The notes under the pieces were generated by a model that did not search any database, was not told where the DNA came from, and saw nothing but the letters and a program-made list of their open reading frames with translations. Made by a program: the position numbers and the translations under genes. A DNA stretch of 34,640 nucleotides from Candidatus Ozemobacteraceae bacterium. GTDB lineage: Bacteria > Muiribacteriota > Ozemobacteria > Ozemobacterales > Ozemobacteraceae. The DNA lies in NCBI GenBank assembly GCA_035373905.1, contig DAOSOK010000046.1:1-34640 (forward strand), read 5' to 3'. Below are positions 22,701 through 30,059 of the stretch, one piece after another (position 1 is the first letter of the stretch; every line of letters starts with the position of its first letter).

Positions 22701-24685
22701 CCTTCCAGGTCCTCCGGCGCGATTCCCATGATCGAACCTGGAGAGAGCGCCGCGATCTGAGCGGTGGAGAGGGCCGTCACCTGGGCGCTCGACAGGGCTT
22801 TGAGCTGGTCGGACGTCAGGGCCCGGGCCTGACCGGTCGAAAGGGCGTTGATGGCGTCGATGGTCAGACCGATGACCTGCCCCGTCGTCAATGCCGCGAG
22901 ATCCTGCGTCTCGAGGGCCGAGATCTGTGCGGTCGTCAGAGCTGCGATCTGGTCGCTGGTGAGGCCTTTCACCTGAGCCGTGGTCAGCGCTTTCACGTCT
23001 TCAGTGCCGAAGGCCGCAATCTGGGCCGCGGAGAGTTCCTGCAGCTGTTGGGTCGTCAGCGTCGATGTCTGCACGGATGTGAGGGCGGCAATCTGAGAAG
23101 CCGTAAGGCCAGCAAGGTCTGCCGGATCGATTCCTCTGACGGATGCCGGGTTCAGCGCGGCAATCTGGGCGGATGAAAGCGCTACGATCTGGTCGCTGGT
23201 CATGGCCTTGAGCTGCGACGACGTGAACCCTTTCACCTGATCCGTTGTCAGGGCCGATATGCCTGCGGTGGTCAAACCGGCGATCTGGGCCGTCGTCAGC
23301 ACCGCAAGATCCATGGCTTCGATCGCGGCGATCTGGGCTGGCGACAGGGCTGCAAGCTGGTCGGTCGTCAATCCCTTCATCTGGGAGACGGTGAGAGCCT
23401 TCAGATCCTCTGTTCCAAACGCCTGGATCTGGCCAGTGGTGAGTGCCTGCAGCTGAAGCGTCGTCAACGCCGCCGTCTGGGCCGTCGTCAGGGCTGCGAT
23501 GCGGTCGTTCGCCAGCGTCGCCAGGTCGTCACCGTCGATTCCCGCGAGCGAGCCGGGGGAGATGGCTACGACCTGGGCCGTGGACAACGCGCCGATCTGG
23601 TCGCTGGTCATGGCTTTGAGTTGCGCCGAACTCAGAGATTTGATCTGATTCGTCGAAAGCACGCCGACGCCGGCGGGAGACAGACCGACGATCTGTGCCG
23701 GCGTGAGAGCCGCCAGATCCTGGGTTTCGATCGCAAGAATCTGATCGCTCGTAAGCGCCGACAGGTGATCGGTCGTCAGGCCCTTCATCTGGAGCGGGGT
23801 CAACGCCTTGATGTCTTCCGTCCCGAACGCCCTGATCTGATCCGTCGTGAAAGACTGCAACTGCTGTGACGACAAGGTCGAGGTCTGGGAGGAAGTGAAT
23901 GCGGCGACCTGCTCAACCGAGAGTTCCGCGAGATCCTGCCCCTCGATTCCCATGACGGAGAGCGGGGAAAGGGCCGCAATCTGAGCTGTCGACAGCGCTT
24001 TGAGCTGGTCGCTGGTCAAGGCTTTCAGTTGACCTGACGTGAGGCCCCTGACCTGCGCGGTGGAGAGAACGCTGATGGCATCGGTCGTAAAGCCGCTCAT
24101 CTGACTCGTGGAGAACGAAGCGAGATCGGCGGCCTCGATGGAGGAAATCTGGGCAGTGGACAAAGCCGCGATCTGCTCGGTCGTCAGGCCTTTCACCTGC
24201 GCGGTCGTCAGGGCTTTTATTTCGTCCGTGGTGAAGGTGAGAAGCTGGTCCGTCGACAGCGCTCCGAGTTGCTGCGTAGACAGAGCGGCAGTCTGATTCG
24301 AGGTCAGAGAGGCGATCTGGTCGGTAGAGAGAACGGCGAGGTCGCCCGCATCGACGGCCTTGATTTGGGCGGCCGAGAGTTGCGTGATGTTCGAGGTGGT
24401 CAGCGCCTTGACCTGGTCGCTCGTCAGCGCCTTGACCTGCGAGGCGGTCAGGGCTTTCGCCTGATTGGCGAGGAGAAGCTGGATGTTGTAGGTCTGAATT
24501 GCCTGGATCTGGCTGGTGCTGAGAATCACGAGATCCCGCGTCTCGATGGCGGGAACCTGGACGCTGGTCAGGGCGTTCACCTGAGCCGTCGTCATGGCTT
24601 TGAAATCTTCCGTCGTTAAAGCCGCGATCTGAGCTGTCGTCAATACGGCGACCTGCGCCGGCGACATTCCAGTGATGATCGACAT
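19733..24685 (-). CDS. Giant octad-repeat Ser/Thr/Gln-rich protein
   Basis: This 1650-residue protein consists almost wholly of octads of the form A/G-L-T/S-T/S-x-Q-I-x, about 206 in a row, e.g. ALTTAQVK GLTSDQIA. Octads group into 13 super-repeats, normally 17 octads each (136 residues). Each super-repeat opens with A-F-G-T-E-D-I-K, has A-I-E-T-Q-D-L-A at octad 5 and G-I-D-G-x-D-L-A at octad 13. The sixth and tenth lack the same seven octads. Only one Cys occurs, with no aromatics other than Phe and rare Trp/Tyr. There is no signal peptide or TM helix, so export, if any, needs a specialised route. AGAGG precedes the ATG by about seven bases. Similar TTAQI-type repeat proteins occur in other bacteria, mostly unnamed. 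The linked GT41 enzyme suggests it is O-glycosylated. It may be a surface, sheath or appendage protein. Confidence 0.85.
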   Translation of the reverse strand: MSIITGMSPAQVAVLTTAQIAALTTEDFKAMTTAQVNALTSVQVPAIETRDLVILSTSQIQAIQTYNIQLLLANQAKALTASQVKALTSDQVKALTTSNITQLSAAQIKAVDAGDLAVLSTDQIASLTSNQTAALSTQQLGALSTDQLLTFTTDEIKALTTAQVKGLTTEQIAALSTAQISSIEAADLASFSTSQMSGFTTDAISVLSTAQVRGLTSGQLKALTSDQLKALSTAQIAALSPLSVMGIEGQDLAELSVEQVAAFTSSQTSTLSSQQLQSFTTDQIRAFGTEDIKALTPLQMKGLTTDHLSALTSDQILAIETQDLAALTPAQIVGLSPAGVGVLSTNQIKSLSSAQLKAMTSDQIGALSTAQVVAISPGSLAGIDGDDLATLANDRIAALTTAQTAALTTLQLQALTTGQIQAFGTEDLKALTVSQMKGLTTDQLAALSPAQIAAIEAMDLAVLTTAQIAGLTTAGISALTTDQVKGFTSSQLKAMTSDQIVALSSAQIAALNPASVRGIDPADLAGLTASQIAALTSVQTSTLTTQQLQELSAAQIAAFGTEDVKALTTAQVKGLTSDQIAALTTAQISALETQDLAALTTGQVIGLTIDAINALSTGQARALTSDQLKALSSAQVTALSTAQIAALSPGSIMGIAPEDLEGFTAGQIAALTSGQSIALTTLQLQALTSDQIAAFTTGAIQTLTTAQLKSLTSSQIAALSTAQIAAISPFSIKGIEAADLAALTTAQIACLSTAQSASLTTQQLQALSTDQIVAFGTEDIKALSAAQVKALTSDQIAALTSGQIAALETLDIAALSTGQIPGLTTAAIASLTTAQVRALTALQLKAMSSEQIVSFSTAQIAALAASSISGIEAPDLVQLSTDQIAALTTAQTIWLSTQQLQALTTDQILAFGTDDMKALSSTQIKGLTTDQIAALDSPLLSALETQDIAALTTAQIPGLTQISISLLTTTQVRALNAAQLKAMTSDQLTAFSADQIAAMLPSAITGIEGADLAAMAVDQIEALTTAQTAALTTQQLRSLTSDQIAAFSTADIKALTNLQVKSLTSDQLAALTTEQIAAIETQDLTAVTATQIIGITTEGIAALSTGQVKVLTSAQLQAMTSDQISALSPAQMAAISPTSIKGIDGSDLAVLSTDRIAALTSLQVPSLSAQQLQALTTDQIGAFGTNEIKVLSSTQVKSLTSDQVAALSPAQIAAIAALSIRGIDGEDLSALSTDQVAAFSTAQTASLTSQQIQAFTTDQITAFGTDDIKALNIAQIPGLTSSQIAALTTDQIAALETLDVSAFVASQIPGFTTAAISVLSTAQARALTSAQLGAMTTDQLTAFSTAQIAALSTATVKGIGSAAISALSPDQIAALTSAQTAMLTTSQIQSMTTDQIQAFGTDDIKALTTAQVKGFTTQQIAAMTSSQIAALEIQDLASLTILQIVGMTTDGIAALTNTQVAALTSDQLKAMTSDQIRALSTSQIAALSTASIKGIDGSDLAELSTDQIVALTTVQTAMLTTQQLQSLTTDQIVAFGTEHIRALMPTQMKGLTTDQIVALTTEQIALMETQDLAALTTAQIPALTTTQVLEGLTTSQIPALTTAQIPSLTTTQIQVLTTDQISHMTTAQVRALTNAQIAALSTDQIMALPI
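19790..24640 (-). repeat. Coding higher-order repeat: 24-bp octads in 408-bp super-units
   Basis: The DNA of the giant gene has a 24-bp basic period and a 408-bp higher-order period. Counting octads from the N-terminus gives super-repeats of 16, 17, 17, 17, 17, 10, 17, 17, 17, 10, 17 and 17 octads, then about 15 in an irregular last unit with one inserted residue. Synonymous positions differ freely between copies, so the array is old and held by selection rather than by recent homogenisation. Boundaries are approximate. Confidence 0.85.
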
Positions 24686-24783
24686 GGCAAGCCTCTTCTC
24701 TCGAAGTCCTGGGAAACGCTGCTCTTCGTGAAAAAACAGTTCCCCATTACTCTATCGGCTTGGCAGGGCGAAAAAATTCTTTC

Positions 24784-24813
24784 GATTTTCAGGCAAATCG
24801 TCGGATTTTCAGG
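24784..24813 (-). promoter_or_regulatory. Paired direct repeats upstream of the giant repeat gene
   Basis: GATTTTCAGG (+ strand) occurs at 24784-24793 and 24804-24813, exactly 20 bp apart, about two helical turns. On the - strand the pair reads CCTGAAAATC twice, about 100-130 bases upstream of the ATG. This is a typical layout for an activator binding two sites on one face. Further down, at about 24744-24751, the - strand reads GCCGATAG, close to the sigma28 -10 element GCCGATAA, but the matching -35 is poor, so that assignment is weak. Confidence 0.35.
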
Positions 24814-24889
24814 TGCAACGAGATAACTGCCTCGAAATTTAACGTGAAGTATTCCGTTTTGATCGAAAATTGAACGGAAATGGCACGTC

Positions 24890-27517
24890 TCAATCGTGCT
24901 TTAGGAATTTGCCGAAAAAGGTTCTGGCGTGGGGAAGCAGCGTGTCGAGGGGACCCTGCCTGAACGGCGCGGGAGGGAGCGAGTCGAGAAAGTAGGTGCC
25001 GTAGCTTTTCGTGACGAGGCGGCGGTCGAGAATCCAGATCGTTCCGCGGTCTTCGCGGTGGCGGATCAGCCGGCCGAAACCTTGCTTGAGCTTGATGGCG
25101 GCCATCGGAAGCTGATACTCAGAAAACGCGTTTTTTCCCTGCGCCTTCAGGAGTTCCTGCCGAGCCTCGAGGATCGGGTCGTCGGGGATCGCGAACGGCA
25201 GTTTGGCGATGACGAGATTCCGGAGGGCGTTTCCAGGGACGTCGATGCCTTCCCAGAAACTTTCGGTCGCGAAAAGGACGGCGTTCCCGTCGTCGCGGAA
25301 CCTGCGCAGGAGTTCGTCGCGAGAGGCGTCGCCCTGCTTCATGACGAGAAGTCCTTCGTTTTCGAGTTCGACCGAGAGCGCGTCGGAAAGGTGCTTCAGG
25401 TGCCGGTATGACGTACATAGAACGAGGGCTCCGCCCTGCGACGTTCGGACAATCTCGCCCACCGGCCTGACGGTGCGCTCGATGAAATCGGGGGACGCGG
25501 GATCTGGCAGGTCGATCGGAATGAACAGCCGAGCCTGCTCTTTATAATCGAACGGTGACGGGAATAGGCCCTCGATGGGTTCTGGTTCGAGTTCGTCGCT
25601 GTCGAGGCCCAGTCGGGACTTCATAAAATCGAAGGATTTGCTTGCCGTGAGGGTGGCGGAAACGAGAACGGCGGTCGGAATGCAGGTGAAGCAGTTGTCG
25701 ACCATGACGTTCGAGACGACGATCGGGAAGGAGTTTATCGCCGGATATTTCCCGCTCTGGCGGACGGCGACCGAGAAAAAATGCACGAACGAATCGCGTC
25801 TTTCGGCCTCGAGGTCGAAGAGGAGTTCGAGCGAGTTCTGAATTTTCTGGAACCTGCCGCCGAAGCTGTTCAGCTCGACGAGGGGCATCTCGAACTCACG
25901 GTTCCCCTTTCCTGATTCTTCGGGCGCTTCCTCGCCTGCCGCGGTGATCGCGTCGGCGAGGCGTTTGTGAAGTCTGCGGAGAAGCCTGACCAGGTTGGAC
26001 AACTCGTCCCGCAGGCTGAACGCTTTCGCCGCGAGATCGGTGAACGGCGGACGCCCGACGTGGTGTTTCGTGAGGCGGACCCGGTGCTCGCCGAAATACG
26101 GCTGTTTTTCGCCGATGACGAACGCCAGGACGTCGTCGAACACCTCGCGGGCGAGGTCGCTGATTTCGTTGCGGAGCGGGATGATCTTTTCCTGTATATC
26201 TGCCGCTACACTTTCGCGGAGCTTGGGCGCGAATGTTCCCGCGCCGAGCAGCAGGCGGGTCAGCAGGACCGAGAGCACCCCGCCCTCGCGGCGACCGCGC
26301 TTGTGGTAGAGGCGGCCGAGGGTGCGCTGGACGCCGAAGCCGGTGACCTGGCTGCCGAAATGCCGGGTGGCGATTTCTTCGAGGTTGTGCGCTTCGTCGA
26401 GAATGACGGCCTTGTAGGCCGGCAGAACGGCGACCTGCGAGTAGTCGCGGCTCTCGGCGCGCAGGGCGAGGTCGGAAAAAAGCAGGTTGTGGTTGACGAC
26501 GAGCAGGTCGGCTTCGGATGCCTTGCGGCGCGACTCGAAAAAGAAGCACCGCTTGAACTCGCTGCACCGGATGTGAAGGCATGCGTCCTTGTCGGCGCAG
26601 ACCTTCTCCCAAAGGGAGTCTTTCGGTTCCCATGTCAGATCGCCGAGCGAGCCGTCGCCGGTCTTCTGGGCCCAGAGCCGAAGCTTCAGATACTCGTCGA
26701 GCTCGTCGGCGTCGAGCAGGATCTCGCCTTCCATGGGATTTTCCATCTCGGCCATGCGGCGGCGGCACAGGTAGTTGGAGCGACCCTTCATCAGAGCGAA
26801 CGTGAAGGGGAACGGCATATATTTCGACAGAAACGGAAGGTCTTTCCCGCACAGCTGGCTTTGCAGGTTGAGCGTGTTCGTCGAGACGGCGACCCGGCAC
26901 TTGCGCAGATGCGCGAAATACAGCGCCGGGATCAGGTAGGCGAGGCTCTTCCCTACCCCCGTCTCTCCCTCAAGAATCGCGTGGCACGGGGCATTCAGAG
27001 CGTCGATCACCGATTCCATCAGGCCGATCTGGCCCGGTCGTTCCTCGTGACCCTCGAGCTTGTTGAAAATCGCACCGTCGGGTTGCAGGAGGGCGACGAT
27101 TCCGTCGCGATCGAGCGGTTCGTATCCTTCCGGCGCGGGCGGTTCGACGACGACGTAGGCCGTCGTGCACTCGTTATCGTGAATGGCGAAGCCGATGCCG
27201 GACTGGCCGCAGAGATACGCGACGCCGAGATCGGCATCGGAAGGCTGCAGCACGCCGTCCGGATGGTTGTGCAACAGGATGTCGCCCGCGCGCAGGCCTC
27301 TCAGAATCGCCGGGGCGGCGCTGTCGTTTCCGCGGGCGAGGACGCGGAGGTCGACCCACCGCCCTCCCTCGCCGATTGTCGCGGCTGACAGCACTTCGGA
27401 ACCGCCGGCGGCCTGGATCTCATCGACGAGCAACTCCCGGTCTTCCCTGCTGATGGGAAACGGCGGTCGCCGTCTCGATGCCGCGCGGGGCCGTCCTTTC
27501 TGCGTTTCTTCCGTCAT
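24890..27517 (-). CDS. JAMM-domain DinG/XPD-family helicase
   Basis: Superfamily 2 Fe-S helicase of the DinG/XPD type, predicted to unwind DNA 5'-to-3' during repair or to resolve R-loops and recombination intermediates. An N-terminal domain (about 25-130) carries LLHNHPDGVLQPSDAD, an exact H-x-H-x7-S-x2-D JAMM/RadC-type metalloprotease motif. The helicase shows Walker A GETGVGKS (about 182-189), Fe-S cysteines in NYLC (about 250) and CADKDAC plus two more (about 305-325), the DEAH box (about 373), and motif VI QGFGRLIRHREDRG near the C-terminus. Length 875 fits helicase plus the extra domain. I recall similar N-terminal fusions in deltaproteobacterial helicases. It starts at ATG 27517 with a weak ribosome-binding site and seems to be its own unit. 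Confidence 0.88.
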   Translation of the reverse strand: MTEETQKGRPRAASRRRPPFPISREDRELLVDEIQAAGGSEVLSAATIGEGGRWVDLRVLARGNDSAAPAILRGLRAGDILLHNHPDGVLQPSDADLGVAYLCGQSGIGFAIHDNECTTAYVVVEPPAPEGYEPLDRDGIVALLQPDGAIFNKLEGHEERPGQIGLMESVIDALNAPCHAILEGETGVGKSLAYLIPALYFAHLRKCRVAVSTNTLNLQSQLCGKDLPFLSKYMPFPFTFALMKGRSNYLCRRRMAEMENPMEGEILLDADELDEYLKLRLWAQKTGDGSLGDLTWEPKDSLWEKVCADKDACLHIRCSEFKRCFFFESRRKASEADLLVVNHNLLFSDLALRAESRDYSQVAVLPAYKAVILDEAHNLEEIATRHFGSQVTGFGVQRTLGRLYHKRGRREGGVLSVLLTRLLLGAGTFAPKLRESVAADIQEKIIPLRNEISDLAREVFDDVLAFVIGEKQPYFGEHRVRLTKHHVGRPPFTDLAAKAFSLRDELSNLVRLLRRLHKRLADAITAAGEEAPEESGKGNREFEMPLVELNSFGGRFQKIQNSLELLFDLEAERRDSFVHFFSVAVRQSGKYPAINSFPIVVSNVMVDNCFTCIPTAVLVSATLTASKSFDFMKSRLGLDSDELEPEPIEGLFPSPFDYKEQARLFIPIDLPDPASPDFIERTVRPVGEIVRTSQGGALVLCTSYRHLKHLSDALSVELENEGLLVMKQGDASRDELLRRFRDDGNAVLFATESFWEGIDVPGNALRNLVIAKLPFAIPDDPILEARQELLKAQGKNAFSEYQLPMAAIKLKQGFGRLIRHREDRGTIWILDRRLVTKSYGTYFLDSLPPAPFRQGPLDTLLPHARTFFGKFLKHD

Positions 27518-27566
27518 AGAGCGGCCATTCTACGTTTGCGCCACGACCCTGTCAATACGGGGAACG

Positions 27567-27606
27567 CCCGAAGACCGGCGAGAGCCGTTTCGGTCGCCGG
27601 TTCGGG
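27567..27606 (-). terminator. Hairpin downstream of carbonic anhydrase
   Basis: CCCGAAgACCGGCGA pairs with TCGCCGGTTCGGG (14 bp, one bulged G), and an inner CCG-TTT-CGG extends it. It lies between the carbonic anhydrase stop (27630) and the helicase start (27517). No clear U-run follows on the - strand, so it may be a Rho-assisted or processing structure. Confidence 0.45.
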
Positions 27607-27629
27607 GGATTGACGGACAAGCCGGGAGC

Positions 27630-28292
27630 TTACGGGAGCATCTCGACGGTGCCGTCGTCGAGGTCGTAGCGCGCTCCTTCGATGGAGAGAAGACCGTTTC
27701 TGAACCGTTCCTCGAGGATCGGCCCGGCTGACCGGAGCGTGCGAACGACCAGAGCGACGTTGGCCCGAACGGTGTTTTCGACGAAATCGCCGGACTGGCG
27801 GGCCGCATCGATCATAGCGGGCCTGATCGCCTTGGCCAGCGTTCCGACGCACCCGGGGTAATGGCCCCCCTTGACGGTTGCCTCGACGGCGCCGCATCGC
27901 TCGTGGCCGAGCACCATCACGTAGGAAACGTTCAGGTGCTCGACGGCGTACTCGATGCTTCCGATGGCCGCGTCGTCGACGATATTGCCGGCCAGGCGGA
28001 TGACGAACAGATCTCCGAGCCCCTGGTCGAACAGGATCTCTGGCGGCACCCGCGAATCGGAACAGCAGACGACGACCGCGAAGGGATGCTGCCCTTTGGC
28101 GATCTCGATGCGGCGACGCGCCGTATGGCCGGAATGGCGCATGCGCGACTCGACGAATCGCTTGTTCCCGCTCATCAGCTTGAGCCGGGCGGTGTCCCAG
28201 CCGACGCTCGTCTGCCCGTGACCCGGCGAGCTGCAGAACGCCGCGGATGCGGCGAAGGACAGAAGAACTGTCAGATATATTCTATACTTCAT
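27630..28292 (-). CDS. Exported beta-class carbonic anhydrase
   Basis: Catalyses reversible hydration of CO2 to bicarbonate. The beta-class zinc site is complete: Cys 77, Asp 79 and Arg 81 in CCSDSRV, then His 130 and Cys 133 in GHERCGA. IRLAGNIV is also typical of the class. Residues 1-21 form a signal peptide (MKYRIYLTVLLSFAASAAFC) so the enzyme should act in the periplasm, where it would interconvert CO2 and bicarbonate; the Cys at 20 (A-F-C-S) could be a weak lipobox. ATG 28292 has GGAG five bases upstream. Length 220 is normal for the exported bacterial subgroup. It is divergent from the ankyrin protein, sharing a 190-bp intergenic region. Confidence 0.9.
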   Translation of the reverse strand: MKYRIYLTVLLSFAASAAFCSSPGHGQTSVGWDTARLKLMSGNKRFVESRMRHSGHTARRRIEIAKGQHPFAVVVCCSDSRVPPEILFDQGLGDLFVIRLAGNIVDDAAIGSIEYAVEHLNVSYVMVLGHERCGAVEATVKGGHYPGCVGTLAKAIRPAMIDAARQSGDFVENTVRANVALVVRTLRSAGPILEERFRNGLLSIEGARYDLDDGTVEMLP

Positions 28293-28378
28293 GCTATCTC
28301 CATTCGATGATTCGCCGGTTTGTGAACAACCCGCGTCCGTCACGTCGATACTTCCACTCGGAGGTGATACCAGATTTT

Positions 28379-28388
28379 CATCCGGATG
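28379..28388. promoter_or_regulatory. Short palindrome between divergent genes
   Basis: CATCCGGATG is a perfect 10-bp palindrome in the 28293-28483 region between the carbonic anhydrase and the ankyrin protein. It could be an operator for both, but a 10-bp palindrome can arise by chance. A TATACT at 28447-28452 may be the -10 element for the ankyrin gene; no good -35 is visible. Confidence 0.2.
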
Positions 28389-28483
28389 TCCGGGGAGTGC
28401 AAATGAATTCTTCGATGGGATATGAAACTTCTCCCTGAAAGTATCGTATACTGGGAGCGATGATCAACTCGAGGAGACAAAAC

Positions 28484-29908
28484 ATGAAAAACCGACGACG
28501 GTTTCCGGCAGTGGTTCTTCTGATCGTTTCCCTTGGATGGCTCTGCGGCGCCCACGCGGCGGATTCCGGCATCCGTTCCCCGTTTTCTGGAAAAAAAATT
28601 CAACAGGTCCAGGAAGGTGAACCCGCGAACACCTCATCTTCAAACTCCGCCGGCAGCACGGAGACAACTACGGATGGCATGGGGATGGGCAGCGGTGAGG
28701 ATACCCAAGGCAAGCGAAAAGAACTCAAGGAGCTCAAGGAGAAAACCCTTACGGTTCTGACGAACACCTTGCGCGGCGTCATCGATTTGCTGCGGCAACT
28801 CATCGAGATGCTGAAGAAACTCCTGGTCGGGAAGATCGCGTCGCAGCCGTCCCAACCTTCGAGCGGGTCCACGGAAACAGCCGCACCTGCCGATACGGCT
28901 CCGCCTCCATCCGAAGCCCCGTCCGATCAGACTGTCGCTCCTGCGCCCGTTGACGAACCGGAACCTGCGGCTGAACCGGCCGACATGCCCGAGCCGGCAT
29001 CCGAGCCCGCCCCCGAGCAACCAGGCGAGAACGAGACCGCCGTCACGCCGGAACCCGTTCCCGAACCGGAACCTGCGGCTGAACCGGCCGACATGCCCGA
29101 GCCGGCATCCGAGCCCGCCCCCGAGCAACCAGGCGAGAACGAGACCGCCGTCACGCCGGAACCCGTTCCCGAACCGGAACCTGGGGCTGAACCGGCCGAC
29201 ATGCCCGAGCCGGCATCCGAGCCCGCCTCCGAGCAACCAGGCGAAAACGAGACCGCCGTCACGCCGGAACCCGTTCCCGAACCTTCCGTTGAACCTTCCA
29301 GCGAAACGGTCGAACCGCCCCCCCCGCCCGAACCCCAGCGAGGTCCCACTCCGGCGGAATGCGAGCGAATGAAGCTGCTGATCGCCGACGGGAAGGTCGA
29401 AGAAGCTGCCTCGATGCTCGACAAGGGATTCGATATCAACGCCCGGATCGGGGAAAAGGGAACCGCGCTCCATTACGCCGTCGGAACGGGCAACAAGGCC
29501 GTCGTCGAACTCCTGGTCAAACGTGGAGCCGATCTTGGCGCTCGTGACGACATGAACGCAACTCCGTTGCACGTCGCAGCATGGAAGAACAATCTCGAAT
29601 TCTGCCGGCTTTTCCTCGATGCGGGCGCCGACGTCAATATCACCGGCTGGAATGCGGCTGAAGGTTCTGACCGGACACCCCTTCACGTCGCCTCGGAAGT
29701 CGGAGCCTCCGATGTGCTCAGGCTGTTCCTTGCCAGGGGCGCCAACGTGAACGCCCTCGACAGCAAAAAGCAGACGCCCCTGTATTGGGCCGTTTTCTCC
29801 GGCCAGGTCGAGGCGGCGAACATCCTGAGGGAACGCGGCGGCGTCGAAGACCCGTCGAAACTCCGCCCGGCGGCCTCTCCCGCAGTCCCCGCTCCATCGG
29901 CTCCGTGA
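28484..29908 (+). CDS. Exported ankyrin protein with Pro/Glu-rich repeat stalk
   Basis: ATG 28484 is preferred over ATG 28460 because GAGGAG (28471-28476) lies seven bases upstream and a signal peptide begins there (MKNRRRFPAVVLLIVSLGWL, cleavage near AHA-A). A Ser/Thr-rich linker and an amphipathic helix with LRGVIDLLRQLIEMLKKLL follow. Then comes a Pro/Glu-rich stalk containing three near-identical 36-residue copies (PEPAAEPADMPEPASEPAPE onward). The last 160 residues hold about four ankyrin repeats, e.g. GTALHYAVGTGNKAVVELL and TPLHVAAWKNNLEFCRLFL. Ankyrin repeats bind proteins. Periplasmic ankyrin proteins can act in stress protection or as adaptors. Two hairpins follow the stop. The partner is unknown. 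Confidence 0.85.
   Translation: MKNRRRFPAVVLLIVSLGWLCGAHAADSGIRSPFSGKKIQQVQEGEPANTSSSNSAGSTETTTDGMGMGSGEDTQGKRKELKELKEKTLTVLTNTLRGVIDLLRQLIEMLKKLLVGKIASQPSQPSSGSTETAAPADTAPPPSEAPSDQTVAPAPVDEPEPAAEPADMPEPASEPAPEQPGENETAVTPEPVPEPEPAAEPADMPEPASEPAPEQPGENETAVTPEPVPEPEPGAEPADMPEPASEPASEQPGENETAVTPEPVPEPSVEPSSETVEPPPPPEPQRGPTPAECERMKLLIADGKVEEAASMLDKGFDINARIGEKGTALHYAVGTGNKAVVELLVKRGADLGARDDMNATPLHVAAWKNNLEFCRLFLDAGADVNITGWNAAEGSDRTPLHVASEVGASDVLRLFLARGANVNALDSKKQTPLYWAVFSGQVEAANILRERGGVEDPSKLRPAASPAVPAPSAP
28961..29284 (+). repeat. 3 x 108-bp coding minisatellite
   Basis: Three tandem copies start at 28961, 29069 and 29177. Only a few bases differ among them (for example CTGCGGCT becomes CTGGGGCT, and GCGAGAAC becomes GCGAAAAC in the third copy). 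Each encodes 36 residues of the Pro/Glu-rich stalk, so copy-number change would alter stalk length in frame. Confidence 0.92.
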
Positions 29909-29913
29909 TGATT

Positions 29914-29939
29914 CTCCCCGCTCTATTGGGAGCGGGAGT
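29914..29939 (+). other. Hairpin just after the ankyrin gene
   Basis: CCCGCTC and GAGCGGG form a 7-bp stem (nine with one bulge), six bases after the stop. GGAGTT-GAA-AACTCC forms a second small stem immediately afterwards. Neither is followed by a U-run; together with the next hairpin they make a structured 3' end. Confidence 0.4.
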
Positions 29940-29954
29940 TGAAAACTCCTGAAC

Positions 29955-29998
29955 GCACCATCGGGAATTCCCTCGCGGGACCGCCCGGTGGTGCTTTT
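29955..29998 (+). terminator. Intrinsic terminator
   Basis: GCACCA-T-CGGG pairs with CCCG-G-TGGTGC, with an inner TCCC/GGGA stem, and is followed by TTTTCATTT. This is a normal Rho-independent terminator shape for the ankyrin gene. Confidence 0.7.
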
Positions 29999-30059
29999 CA
30001 TTTCGGCGATCCCGGGCATCAACTTCTTCCCCCGGCGCGGGGTGATTTCCGGCGGAAAC

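Noticed and set aside
19733..24685. Possible CRISPR-like or non-coding tandem repeat array
   Set aside because: The 24-bp periodicity is that of codons for an octad repeat in one uninterrupted 1650-codon frame; there are no constant repeats with unique spacers.
24880..24900. Sigma54 promoter (TGGCAC...TGC) near the helicase 3' end
   Set aside because: The GG-to-GC spacing is 14 bases rather than 10, and part of it lies within the helicase stop region.
25967..27388. 473-codon + strand frame opposite the helicase
   Set aside because: All helicase motifs are on the - strand; the + reading has no family features.
28640..30022. 460-codon - strand frame opposite the ankyrin gene
   Set aside because: Its Gly/Arg/Phe-rich repeats are the antisense of the Pro/Glu minisatellite; the + strand has signal peptide, ribosome-binding site and ankyrin repeats.
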